Positions 53,227 to 64,000 of a stretch of DNA of 64,000 nt are shown here, in pieces. The stretch covers positions 349,847,234 through 349,911,233 of the forward strand of contig NC_064622.1 of NCBI RefSeq assembly GCF_023898315.1. Direction: 5' to 3'. This DNA comes from Schistocerca nitens (lineage: Eukaryota; Arthropoda; Insecta; Orthoptera; Acrididae). A program made the position numbers and the translations under genes. Numbering within the stretch: position 1 is the stretch's first letter; every line of letters begins with the position of its first letter. Below the pieces are notes generated by a model. It ran no database searches. It was not told where the DNA came from and saw only the letters and a program-made list of their open reading frames with translations.

Positions 53227-54148
53227 CTTTCTGCTTAAGAAAAAACAAGGCTTGTTTCCAAGACCACCACGATGCTAGAAATGTTACACTTGCAAGTTCG
53301 TCTGTTTCTTCAAGAATAAATCTTGCTTCCAATACTGAAACATAACTTGAAGAGTGGTTGTACACATAATTTAGCACCACTGTACTCACTAAACTGTTTT
53401 GAAAAAGCATAAAATGTCTGTTCATATTCTTAGTCTAATGTAATCATACAATGCTTCACCAATTTTTTATAAAATTGTTCAACAAAAATAAAAGTCTTGT
53501 GCAGTAATGTGGGAAATTTGTGTCGTTTTCCTGCGCCTGAAAGAGTTAAAGTTGCCATCAGTGCAGTTCAACTATAAGAAACAGTTCCTCATTGGAATGC
53601 TCCTCATTGAAATGTACCGCAAGCCATCCACAACATATCTGCTGCTTAGGATGACATTACAACATTACATCATAGCTAACCATTTAAGAAAGCCTAGACA
53701 ATAACTAATAACGAATCTGAAACTTAAGAGGAAACTGATCACCCTACATCTGACTTACTCATAGTGCTGGTACACTTTTAGATTCTGATGCTGCTCTTCT
53801 ACAGGCCTACACCCGGTTGGTGCCCTCTTGTACCGTCAATATGGAGGATTGACACAGGCACATGACATCTGTGCTGCTGAAAAACATGTCATCAGCTCTT
53901 CGAAAGATGCAGAGGAAAATAATAACGCTTTACCATGAGAAGGTACGTAAATTTATGACACCACTACCCTGTGCAGAAGCTGCAGCTGCAGTAGCTGTTC
54001 TCGAGAGATTTGCTGCCACTTCTGGTGTCTCCATGGCATTTCAGGCTGCTCTGGATGTAGTATCTTCAGAGTGTGCTATAGTATTATGACCAACAAACAA
54101 AAAACAATTAATGATTTTTTTAAAATTAATGAACAGAAGTAAATTCAC
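53227..54148. other. Unassigned sequence with short ORFs
   Basis: Frames at 53507-53704 (GMLLIEMYRKPSTTYLLLRM) and 53862-54089 (Ala-rich, AEAAAAVAVLERFAATSGVS) look more ordered than random but I cannot assign them. The upstream duplication may belong to the same decayed element. Confidence 0.35.
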
Positions 54149-54150
54149 TA

Positions 54151-55367
54151 TGTGATCAAAAGTATCCCGACGCCTGGCTGAAAATTACTTACAAGTTTGT
54201 GGTGCTCTCCATCGGTAATGCTGGAATTCAATATGGTGATGGCCCACCATTAGCCTTGATGGCAGCTTCCAATCTCGCAGGCATACGTTCAATCAGGTGC
54301 TGGAAGGTTTCTTGGGGAAAGGCAGCCCATTCTTCACGGAATGCTGCACTGAGGAGAGGTATCAATGTCGGTCGGTGAGGCCTGGCACGAAGCCGGCGTT
54401 TCAAAACATCCAAAAGGTGTTCTATAGCATTCAGGTCACGACTCTGTGCAGGCCAGTCCATTACAGGGACGTTATCGTCGTATAACCACACCGCCACAGA
54501 CCATGTATTATGAACAGATGCGCGATCGTGCTGAAACATGCAATCGCCATCCCCGAATTGCTCTTCAACAGTGGAAAGCAAGAAGTTGCTTAAAACATCA
54601 GTGTAGGCCTGTGCTGCGATAGTGCCACGAAAAACAACAAGGGATGCAAGCCCCCTCCATGAAAAACACGATCACACCATAACACCACCGCCTCAGATTT
54701 TTACTGTTGGCACTACACACCCTGGCAGATGACGTTCACCGGGCATTCACCATACTCACACCCTGCCATCGGATCGCCACATTGTGTACCGTAATTCGTC
54801 ACTCCACACGTTTTTCCACTGTTCAATGGTCCAGTGTTTACGCTTCTTACACCAAGAGAGGCGTCATTTGGCATTTACTGGCGTGATGTGTGGCTTATGA
54901 GCAGCCGCTCGACCATGAAATCCAAGTTTTCTCACCTCCCGCCTAACTGTCCTAGTACTTGCAGTGGATCCTGATGCAGTTTGGAATTCCTGTGTGATTG
55001 TCTGGATAGATGTCTGCGTATTACACATTACGACCTTCAATTGTTGGCAGTCTGTCAGTCAACAGCCAAGGTCGGCCTGTATGCTTTTGTGCTGCACGTT
55101 TCCACTTCACTATCATATAAGAAACAGGGACCTAGGGATGTTTAGGAGTGCGTAAATCTCGCGTACAGATGTATGACACGAGTGACACCCAATCACTTGA
55201 TCACATTAGAAGTCCATGAGTTTCGCCGAGTGCCCCATTCTGCTCTCTCACGACGTCTAATGACTACTGAGGTCGCTGATGTGGAGTACCTGGCAGTAGG
55301 TGGCAGCACAATGAACCTAATATGAAAAACGTAAGTTTTTGGCGGTGTCCAGATACTGTTGATCACA
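54151..55367 (-). mobile_element. Tc1-like transposon (tgtgatca ends), degenerate
   Basis: TA at 54149-54150 and 55368-55369. The inverted repeats begin tgtgatcaaaagtatc and tgtgatcaacagtatc, about 20 of 24 positions matching. Length 1217 bp. Confidence 0.88.
54228..55330 (-). pseudogene. Tc1-like transposase, heavily mutated
   Basis: The N-terminal two thirds is in fragments with many stops. From 54581 a clean C-terminal frame shows CMFQHDRASVHNTW (second catalytic Asp), DWPAQSRDLNAIEHLLDVLK (catalytic Glu; 34 residues between the two) and LIERMPARLEAAIKANGG. The usual WF-DE first-Asp block is not recognisable. Confidence 0.78.
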
Positions 55368-55552
55368 TAATGTATGTAACGGACAAGAATCATTCTAAGT
55401 AGAACAGTACATATTGTTTCTTAATATTATAGCTTGTTGTATTACATGATGCATTAATTCAATAGGTACAATATAACAATGTAGTTCCAAAATATGTATG
55501 TAATTGTACTGTTTGAAAAAAAAATGATGACAAGCATCTGCCAATATGTATA

Positions 55553-56438
55553 AGGGGCATTCAAATGAAATCTGTTCACTAGTGTAAAGCAACGGCAACG
55601 ATTTTATTAATTCAAAAACGTAATTATACACAGTACACATACTCAAAAATAGTCACCAAAACTGTTGGCATATTTATCCCATTGCGACACTAGCCGGTCG
55701 ATTCCATTCTTGAAGAAGCTAGTAGGCTGCTGTCGTAACCAGGCATGAACCCAGTCACACACTTCGTCGTCCATTGCAAATCGATGTCTGTGAATAGCTT
55801 GTTTTAGAGGTCCAAACACATGAAAGTCACGCGGTGAAAGGTCGGGACTGTACACTGGATGTTCCGGCTTTTCCCACAGAAACTGTTGCAATGTCGTCTT
55901 CACTGCATTGGCCGTGTATGGGCGGGCATTATCATGCATGAGGATAATGCCAGTAATCGATGTATCTCGTCCGCGGTGATTCTGCAGTTGTCCAAGACCA
56001 AAGCATTCACTTCCACAACTATTTCCGGTGTGATGACACGATGAGCCTGTCCAGGACGACCATCATCTTCCAGTGACTCACGCCCCTCAAGGAATCGTTT
56101 GCGCCATTCCACAATAATAGAACGACACAGACTGTACTCGCCGTGTACAGCCTTCATGCGTCGATACATTTCACGGCCTCCAACTCCCTCCGCCGTCAAA
56201 AATCGAATCACTCCTCGTTGTTCCTGCTTACTCGGCTGCATGTTCGGTAGTGGACGATAACTTGTGACCACCTGCTCTTCGGCGTGAAACCACATTGGCG
56301 CTATGCAACATCAAAAGTTGTGCACATGTCAGCCTCTCTACCAATAGATAGCGCCACCATACCCGCAGTTATATGGTGCCACCTTACGTTTAAGGCAAAG
56401 GTAGTCGCACTGATCAGGTTTCATTTGGATGAACCTCA
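55553..56438 (-). mobile_element. Mariner-like element, internal-deletion derivative
   Basis: TA at 55551-55552 and 56439-56440. The ends share cattcaaatgaaa/catccaaatgaaa as imperfect inverted repeats. The N-terminal transposase is near 56295-55990 (FLTAEGVGGREMYRRMKAVH, WRKRFLEGRESLEDDGRPG, ITADEIHRLL). It joins directly to the C-terminal part (MHDNARPYTANAV, YSPDLSPRDFHVFGPLK). The first catalytic Asp region is deleted. Only about 886 bp remain of an expected ~1.3 kb. Confidence 0.85.
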
Positions 56439-56439
56439 T

Positions 56440-57140
56440 ATATATACTTTCATCAATCAAACAAATGCCAGAAATACTACTGTACATGTAAAGTGTAGCT
56501 ATTCTTACTTTCTTCTTATTATACGTCATGAAGACAGAGAACTCTAATTCGTTGCTGCAAAAACGAGAGAAGTGAATTCAACAGTCGTTTATTCTTACAG
56601 AAAAAACTCCATAATTCAAACTTCGTTAAACCGATTTGGCTATTTTTGGTCTCTTGAAATTCGGCTAAACAATGGTCTGCTGCACTAATTTTTCTTACTG
56701 GTAACTTTTTCATAATGTGCCCAGTGGTTTACTTACCTGCTAAGTACCGCAATAACTGCTTAGTGGATAACGAGCATGAAAGCAAATGGTTTAACTTTTT
56801 GCATTCCAAAGAACGGTTGAAAACATCAGAATGGTCGATGGAGAGGTATAGTGTTCTTAACAAGATCCAATTTTGATTCCGCAAGGCAGAGAGAGCTTTT
56901 GATGGCATATGTATTTTGACAACTGACATTCAATGGACCTTTCTTTCACTTTTTGACAGTATGTTAAACTGAAGTATTGGAAAGAAAATTGTTCCAGCTG
57001 GACTAAATGTTTTACTAATCTTTGGGAGTAAATATTTACTGTTAGAAATAAGAATATATGTTAAGTACAATGGAAATGCCATTGGGCCTCGGACAGTCGA
57101 ACAATGGCCACCCTCAGGGAGCCATACTGAGCTGTACTGG
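56440..57140. other. No recognised gene
   Basis: Short frames only, AT-rich. Confidence 0.45.
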
Positions 57141-57149
57141 AATAGCCTA

Positions 57150-58100
57150 CCTGTCACACCGACGCCTAGGAATAAATGAATGACTATCTCTGTACAGGGA
57201 CTTTTTAAACTGCCCAAAAACGGCGTGTGGGTGGCACAGAGGGTGTTGCCTGGCTGGGGGTCTTAGAGGGACCCTTCGCCTTTTTATTCATGCATGTATC
57301 AATGTCACATCCTCTCCCCCCACGCCCCAACCGCCCTCCATCATCGCGTCACAGGAGGACTGAAAAATCGTTAACACTGTTTGCTGCTTTGGATTAGGTT
57401 AAAATTTTGTCGAATAGTTCAAAACGCTCCCTGATGGTTTGAGCCTGTACAGTAGACAAAAATTGTGATTGCGCTATCTCCAGAGGGTTGTGATTGCTTT
57501 CAGTGGGGTTTCAGTCCCACAGTGTCCTTAAGGAAAGGTTGAATATTCTGGGGAGGGGGAGGGGGGGGTAGGAGTCAGCAGTGTCAGAGTTGTCAAGAAC
57601 TTCGTTCTGATGCTCCTCGCTTTGCGAACTGTCATTTTCGACTCAATGCCCTAAGGGAAGGAATGGTTTCTTCGACGCCATTTACGTCTTGAGACCTTTC
57701 TATGTCGATTCTGAGTGGTGGTGTGTCCGAAATGCTTTCTTTCGCTACCCATAAGAAAACCGTGTGACTTCGACACTTGGTGTCGTGGTTCTGATCTTCA
57801 TTGCAAAGGCAACTGAAGGGATAAAATGTGGGTAAGAGGCGCTGTGACAGCGTTCACATCGTGTTACACGTCCACTGTAGCATTGGACAGAACTGTGGTG
57901 AAAGTTGGCACCAATGTGATATTAACCTACCTTACACTTCACGTGAACTTCTGAGCTCTGTTTTTTTTTCTATTGTGTTGACAACTTGCATGAGGGTGAC
58001 GATGCAGAGTGCCATGCTTTTGCACCTTCATAGGAGGAGGTTGTAGGCACCTTTGAGCCAAGTTTCAAATATCTGCGTCGCAATGGGTGACAATTATGTA
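57150..58100 (+). repeat. Unclassified repeat 'R2', copy 1
   Basis: Segment A (57165-57440: gcctaggaataaatgaatg, ggtgttgcc, cttagagggacccttcgcc) matches 58700-58960. Segment B (about 57620-58090: ttctgagtggtggtgtgtccg, cccataagaaaaccg, gcaccttcataggagg) matches 60430-60890. The two segments are contiguous here. Confidence 0.65.
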
Positions 58101-58689
58101 GTTTCGAAAAAGCAATCGTTTGTGTTACACAGTATAATCACCTTTCTTCGGTGTCTCACCAATGTGTCATCGACACATTGATTAAAGGATGTCTTTTCTG
58201 TGAGATTCTCTTCAAAAGGAATTTATTTTCAAGTTTTTCCCCTTCCAATAATCAGTGGTTGTTCCTATGCCTCAACAAAGAGAGCATTCATGTGTGTGGA
58301 TAGGATGCCTACACTGCATATTTCAATACACCGACACAGAAGTCTGTCCAGTTTGGGTATCAAATTTCTTGCACCATCATGGTAAAATATGATTCCACTT
58401 TACAACACTGGTCTCACGAGAGTTCTACACAAATTAGCAGAGCTTTTCTCTCTCTCTCTCTCATTTTTTCTCTGTTTCAACAGAAAAAAGCTATCAAAAA
58501 CAGGCTTAGATCATCTGCGAACTGTAAGGTAGATATTCTCAGTGAAAAAGTGTTTTTCAGGGTCTCACATATATCATTTCAATAACTTAACCGAGTGGTG
58601 TTATGTCGATGAACTAGCACTGCATATGGCAAACACTCACTAGTGCTGCAGCATAATGTCCCTTACATGAGGGTGTCAAAGATGCTGCC

Positions 58690-58960
58690 CCTACCACATG
58701 TGTCTAGGAATCAGTGAATGGTTGTCTCTGTACAGGTACATTTTTAAAGTGCCCAAAAAAGGTGCACGGGTCACACCCAGGGTGTTGCCAAACTGGCTGG
58801 ACTTAGAGGGACCCTTTGCCATTTTATTCATCCATGTGTCAGTGTTGCATCCCCCTGCGCACACGTCACAGAAGGGTTGAAAAGGCATAAGCACCCTTTA
58901 CCACTCATGGATCACATTCAGATTTCGTTGAATGATTTTGAACGGTCCCTATTGAGTCCA
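58690..58960 (+). repeat. Unclassified repeat 'R2', copy 2 segment A
   Basis: gtctaggaatcagtgaatgg, ggtgttgcc, cttagagggaccctttgcc and gaatgattttgaacggtccc correspond to 57165-57440. In this copy segment B lies 1.4 kb further on. Confidence 0.65.
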
Positions 58961-59155
58961 CCCTATACACCAGAGCAAAAACTACAGTCGCCATACACAC
59001 AAAAGGGGCGCATCATATTTAGTATCCGTGGAGAATGGCTAAATCGTCCGGAGGGGTGTTAGCATTCTCAAATGTTCGCGAGAATGTCGTCTTCAGGTGG
59101 GGGGGGGGGGGGGCGGCGGCGGCGTTAGGGACCTGGAAGCCCATGCCCCCCCCCT

Positions 59156-59208
<53 letters not shown>

Positions 59209-60389
59209 TCATACATACCGAAATGATTGGACTTATATTAGACACAGTGGAGATTTTTCAGTACAACAATGCTTTTTTAATGCTGTTCATTCTTGATTAT
59301 GATTAAAAGTCAAGTGAAAGAGTTTCAGGCGTAAAGAAGTTGATGAAAAACAGCACAGGAAGATTTACGAAACTATGTGAGGCTTCAACTTTTGTAAAGC
59401 AAATTAGATGGTGAACAGTTTCATAACATTCTGTATTTGCGTAAAGATTTCAAGGACAGGTTTGAGCTAATTAGCTTCATTTGTCTCCAGCGTTAAGTGC
59501 CATGCTCAGCCATACAGGGAAAAATTTAGGGGCAACATGGCTGCGTGTGGGCTATTTCGGAGAAGAACGACATAGACAAAAAGTTAGTATCTTTGTTCGA
59601 AAACTTGTGTTAAGTAAATAGATGCCTTTCATATAGGGAAAAAAAAAAACAACAGGTAATGATTTGGGCAGGAAGGCTCATGTGGAATAGACCTATCAAA
59701 GCCAGAGTGATCTTCACAACCATGTCCAATCGTATCGTGAAGACAGTAGTTTGGAGTCACTGAACTAGGGATTTTTTGTCGATCAATTTATTGGGCAGCT
59801 TTCGACCCAGTTAGCTACTGGATGTAAATTTTCAGCTTATTCAGAAGAACGTTTGTGTATTTCTAACGAAGAAAGGCAGTTTAGTAGGCCAGAGCATTTT
59901 CTTTTGCATCCTTACAATGAAAGAATAGACGCTGAATGGACTGACACACCTGTCCATTAACCAATATATTAATGTGAACGCCGACTTTATAACTGTTATT
60001 TTCGCTCGATCCCCTTGACAACTTTATTTTGTAACCTTCTGTTTGTTTCTCTTGAATTTTTTTCGAGCTAGTTGTTTTTCTACTGCGTTCTATGTAAGAC
60101 TGATACTTCAGTAACACTGATATAAATTAAATAGATATTTATCTAGTAGTTTTGAGGGAATTTGAGCTATTAACACGTATACAGAGCTTTTAAGGCGAAT
60201 GAAAACAGCAGATCAACTCTTGTCGACTTGTCTGATCTATTTGCCGAATCTGTATTTATAGTAAAAAAAAGTCATACTAGATAAAATTGGCGTTCCAATA
60301 TCCCCCCGCACGAAAATTAATCCTGTGTGCGAGCCTGGTCGTGTTCACACTGCACTGCTGACTATCGTTTTGGAGAGCGAAATGTGTGA
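58961..60389. other. Sequence separating the two halves of R2 copy 2
   Basis: Contains a G homopolymer at 59098-59113 and a (CA)n run at 59158-59204. No gene recognised. It could be an insertion into R2, or R2 copy 1 could be a deletion form. Confidence 0.45.
59158..59204. repeat. (CA)n microsatellite
   Basis: About 47 bases of CA dinucleotide, preceded by a C-rich run. Confidence 0.97.
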
Positions 60390-60890
60390 AAATGGGTGCC
60401 CAGAGGGATGGTGTGGTTTCACTGACGCCGCCTGCGGACTTTTTGTGTCGATTCCGAGCAGAGGTGTCGGAAATGGTTTTCTCGACCACGCATAACAAAA
60501 CCAACTGATTTCAACGGTGGGCATCGCGGTCATGACCTTCACTGTACAGATGTCAAATGAAGGGGTGCGGGGGTGAGACATGGGTAAGCAGGGGGGGGGG
60601 GGGGGGAGGGCAGGAAGGGATGGCGTGACTGCCTTCCCATGGTGTGGCACATTCCCAATAGCTTTGACTAGGTGTGTGTGGTGAAATTTGTTGGCAAGTT
60701 GATATAATTAATCTAACTTACATGTCACATGAACTTCTGACCTTTTCTAGGCATGTTAACACTATGCTGTTTGAAGCGTCGCCGAGGCCAACTGTGACAT
60801 CGCAGGATACAAAAATTTTGCACCATTACAGAGGAAGATTTTAGGCACTTTTGAACCAAATTTTAAACTTTTGCCTCTGAATGCGTGAAA
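60390..60890 (+). repeat. Unclassified repeat 'R2', copy 2 segment B
   Basis: tcgattccgagcagaggtgt, acgcataacaaaacca, cacatgaacttctga and gcaccattacagaggaag match 57680-58090 in order at roughly 70% identity. It contains a G homopolymer at 60590-60606. Confidence 0.65.
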
Positions 60891-60899
60891 CTGGGTGGA

Positions 60900-61784
60900 T
60901 TAAAAAAATCCATAAATTGGCCCTGTGCACTTTAATTTCTGGAACATTCCCAGGTTGACTTCCTCTTAGTTGATATCGATATGCATTACAAGTATTGTGT
61001 TTAGTTTAAAGACTTGAGTTACTGGCCATTTCCAAAAAACATACAAACAAGTCATACTCAGTGTAGTGCTGTGTCATGACATCAGAAGTGCACTTATATT
61101 CCTGAGAATCTCATGTACTATGTCTTATGAGAAATGAACACTCATCTCCCATCTTTGTATTACAGTGTAAACTGCACTTTATTTCCTGGGACACTGCAAA
61201 ATATTTCAAGGCTAATGCTATACTATCGTTGACCATCAATATGCACCTAGAAGTATTGTATTCAATAAAAATAAATAAATGCCATATGGCTCTCATCATG
61301 AGACTGGGTGCATCTTCTTCCAGGAGTTCCCATGACCTAAAATGCAATGCTAGGGAATCAGCACTGGGACTCCCCATTGCTAACAAATACTTTACACTGG
61401 TACTCACAGGATTTGTTACTGGGCTTCTGTACTGCCAACACTGGTGTGAGTGATCAAGCTCAAAGGAAATCATTGACTTTTGCTATTAGAGTATGTGGTG
61501 TTGAAGGCCATGTCAGCTTGTTCATAGACAATTCATTGTGAATAGAAGGGCTGACATTGATTGTGACAGAAATCTACTGCTAGATTACACAATAAGTCTT
61601 AGTGTGCCACCTCTGTAATCACAACATTAGAAACATGTTTATCTACTCGAGATCCTTGATGGTGCATACTTTATGAGAAAAGCCTTGAGAAGGTCATGAG
61701 TTTGAGACTAGGTGCCTTGGTGATCTTCCCTAAGTCATGTGTGAACAAAAGTTTTCTATCAATTACATATAGCAATACATAGTA
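60900..61784. other. No recognised gene
   Basis: Two loosely similar segments near 60926 and 61160 (tgcactttaatttctgg / tgcactttatttcctgg, then atgca-ta-aagtattgt) hint at another old duplication. No coding homology. Confidence 0.4.
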
Positions 61785-64000
61785 CAGGGTGGATAGCACC
61801 TTTAAAAATTAAAATTCATGGTTTTTCCCACGGTTTCAAGGCTTAATTTTACTTTTTCCAGCCGTCTTATTCTTGTTGTAGTACACAAATGATAATGCCT
61901 TCCAATCTACTTATTATCGGAATATGTTAATAAACAATCAAATTTTCTAAAGTAAAAGATGCCTGTCTGTCAATATCATATATCAAAATTGAAAATAATA
62001 AAGAGAAAAGTAATGCACTGTACTCACCAAGTCTCTATAGCTTAACATTTCTTGCTATACTGTACATGCAAAATTTTCATGTAAAGTACTTAATACTGGT
62101 TTTATTTTGTTAAGCTGAGTATATATATATATATATATAAGTATTCTCAGAAAACAGTTTGCCAAATGATTTCAGGACACAAAAAACATAAAGATCACTC
62201 ACTTAACAAGATTGTGTTCATCCTGTAAGACTTTAAAAAAAGTAAGAGAAAGGAATGTTTCTATTATGAAGCGTGATGAAACACACTTTGCAACTGGTTC
62301 TTCTATTTCAGCAGCATCCGCTAAACATCTCATTTTCTGAATTTCCAGTTCTTTGATTTGACTTCTTTTGTATTTTTGATGAAATTTCTCCTCCATTTTC
62401 TTTTCTTTATTGCTCCACCGTTTCACCAAATATTCCTTATACCCAGAATATGCGTTAAGCATTGAATGTATGAAACTTTTGTTGATTGCTATACATTTCA
62501 CACCTCCTGCATATTGGACTGAATCATAAATTCACCGTAGTGCCACGGATTCCTTAGCATTGATTTTCCAGTAAACACTCTTTTGAGTTCACAGAGAAGC
62601 CACACTCGATGTTCGCACTGCTATAGGATAAGATAAGAATCTTTTTAACAAAATCCTTAAAATTTTCGCAAGGTTTTTTGGAATTGCATAATAAATTCAT
62701 CCAAAATTTATCAAGAAGAGTTTCAGACCTGTTGAAGTTTTCTAAGGACATCCGTTACGTGCAGTTGACTACGAAGATACATATATTCTTGTTTTACACG
62801 GTCAGCCTTAATGCCAGAGAGTGTAGCATTAGAAACCAGAATTCCTAAACATGAAGATAACCGTTTTTCAGCTGAATAAAAACTGACAGCAATTGATGAG
62901 TCTAAACAGGAAATCCCTTGTCTAAGCTTATGCTTTAAAGGTAAATGTTGTCTTATTTTGCCCAATATTTCTAAAATGCATGTTTGTATTTCTTGTTTTA
63001 GATGAAAATATCCTTCTCTGATGGACTATTCACTTTCTTTAATACTTCCTTTGTACTAAAGTCAAAATCAAACTTTATTGCTGTAACGAAATTGTTTTCA
63101 TCAATAAGATCTATTTTCCAAACAGGAGTAGGTTCTAAAAGATCAGGGCTGATTATATGCCACACCAGAGAAATCTCTAAGGATCGCAAGTCACTGTACA
63201 GGAATGGAGCCTTGGGATTAGTCATCTGGTACTCTCACAGAAAAGGCTCAACTAATGATGCTGTTGCACCAAAAAAAGCAAGTTTTGGTCCAAGCATTTT
63301 ATCACTGAGAGCAGCAGAAATAGTTTTGAAGCTCTGTGAAGTTGGCACAGATTGGTTTTTTATTGATTCAGGATTTTTTTTTTTTTTTAAATTAGGAAAA
63401 ATTTCCAATGCTCTCTGAGCAACATCAATATTCTCTGTCCACCTGATAGGATAAAATTTTTAGGGAAGACTGTACATTCAGAATATCCTATATATTTTGC
63501 CCTTCTAGCAGGAGAACCTTTAAATAAAAAATAAATCGCTCTTAGAAAGGCAATAATTTTACAATTAGTTTTTGTTTACCAACCCTGAATGCTCTATGTA
63601 CCACACTAAGCTCTCAACTACCTATATCAGGAAGATTCATCCCATTAAAAGATTCCTTAATATCTGCATTTAAATCTTCGAGAACTTAAGTTTATGTTAG
63701 TGCCATCCATGGATAATCATAAAATTTTTATTCAAATTATGCATTGCAACAGAAGATTTTAGGCCTTCCAACAAATCAACAGCAGAAGTGCATTGCATAA
63801 AAACAGAATCAAAGAATCATTCTGATATTCGAGATGATTCTGGATTCCAAAACCTTACACCGATGTCCATCTGTGCTTACTGTGCAACAGTGTTTAAACT
63901 TTCATCGAATCTTACAACTATATCCTCACAACAGTTAAGTAATGAGAGCAATTATTTGGTAAAATGGGCAACAATACCATGGGCTATACTATATGCCAGT
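61785..64000 (-). mobile_element. hAT-like transposon, one end visible
   Basis: A hAT-like terminus, cagggtggatagcacc, begins at 61785, followed by noncoding sequence and a minus-strand transposase that runs to the window edge. The other terminus is outside the window. Confidence 0.55.
62199..63960 (-). pseudogene. hAT-like transposase, decayed
   Basis: Blocks in order on the minus strand: RFWNPES near 63850 with STAVDLLEG-like sequence; ALSDKMLGPKLAFFGAT near 63300; APFLYSDLRSLEIS near 63210; LVWHIISPDLL; KHKLRQGISCLDSSIA near 62930; LDKFWMNLLCNSKKPC near 62710. ILSYSSANIECGFSVNSKEC near 62640 resembles the hAT dimerisation motif SSA--ER-FS. A charged C-terminus (KEKKMEEKFHQKYKRS) ends near 62205. 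Frames are broken by several stops, so the protein is not functional. A BED finger was not seen. Confidence 0.62.

Overview
This window looks like intergenic DNA from a very large, transposon-rich insect genome. The repeated tRNA-headed SINE body, the RTE-type LINEs and the LTR types match what I remember of grasshoppers/locusts (Orthoptera, probably Schistocerca); that species call is recall, not a search. I found no convincing host protein gene, no functional tRNA or rRNA gene and no CRISPR array. Nearly every long reading frame belongs to a mobile element or is antisense to one.

Layout. 1-4.2 kb: the end of a Tc1-like transposon, a Ty3/gypsy fragment carrying two younger insertions, and a non-LTR RT fragment. 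4.2-8.6 kb: an unclassified dispersed repeat split by a nearly full-length RTE-like LINE, which itself carries two SINEs. 9.2-10.1 kb: an LTR-like repeat with an internal duplication. About 10.1-19 kb: a decayed Polinton/Maverick (adintovirus-like) element. It retains an integrase chromodomain end, a phospholipase-A2-like ORF, an adenovirus pX-like ORF, an adenain-type protease fragment, and protein-primed DNA polymerase B on the opposite strand. Beside the polymerase is a small minus-strand gene that appears to be built from tiny phase-1 exons with good splice sites and a TATA promoter. 19-26 kb: the second copy of the dispersed repeat (inverted), CR1/jockey-like fragments, a Tc1 split by a LINE, a widespread arthropod-type noncoding repeat, and a second RTE LINE split by a Tc1. 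27-34 kb: a ~52-bp minisatellite interrupted by a solo LTR, other tandem arrays, a 5S-rRNA-headed SINE and a second solo LTR. 39-42.6 kb: a SINE cluster. 42.9-47.3 kb: a pogo/Tigger relic and a Kolobok-like transposon with TTAA duplications. 50-56.4 kb: three Tc1/mariner elements, one with an apparently intact 340-residue transposase. 57-61 kb: paired copies of an unclassified repeat. 61.8 kb to the end: a hAT-like element running off the window.

There is no operon-like cooperation here. The relationships are nested insertions, many dated relative to one another by target-site duplications. The most interesting points are the microexon gene in the Polinton, a compensated double substitution in a SINE hairpin, SINEs sharing one 3' body under different Pol III heads, and two unclassified repeat families for which this window alone supplies paired copies.
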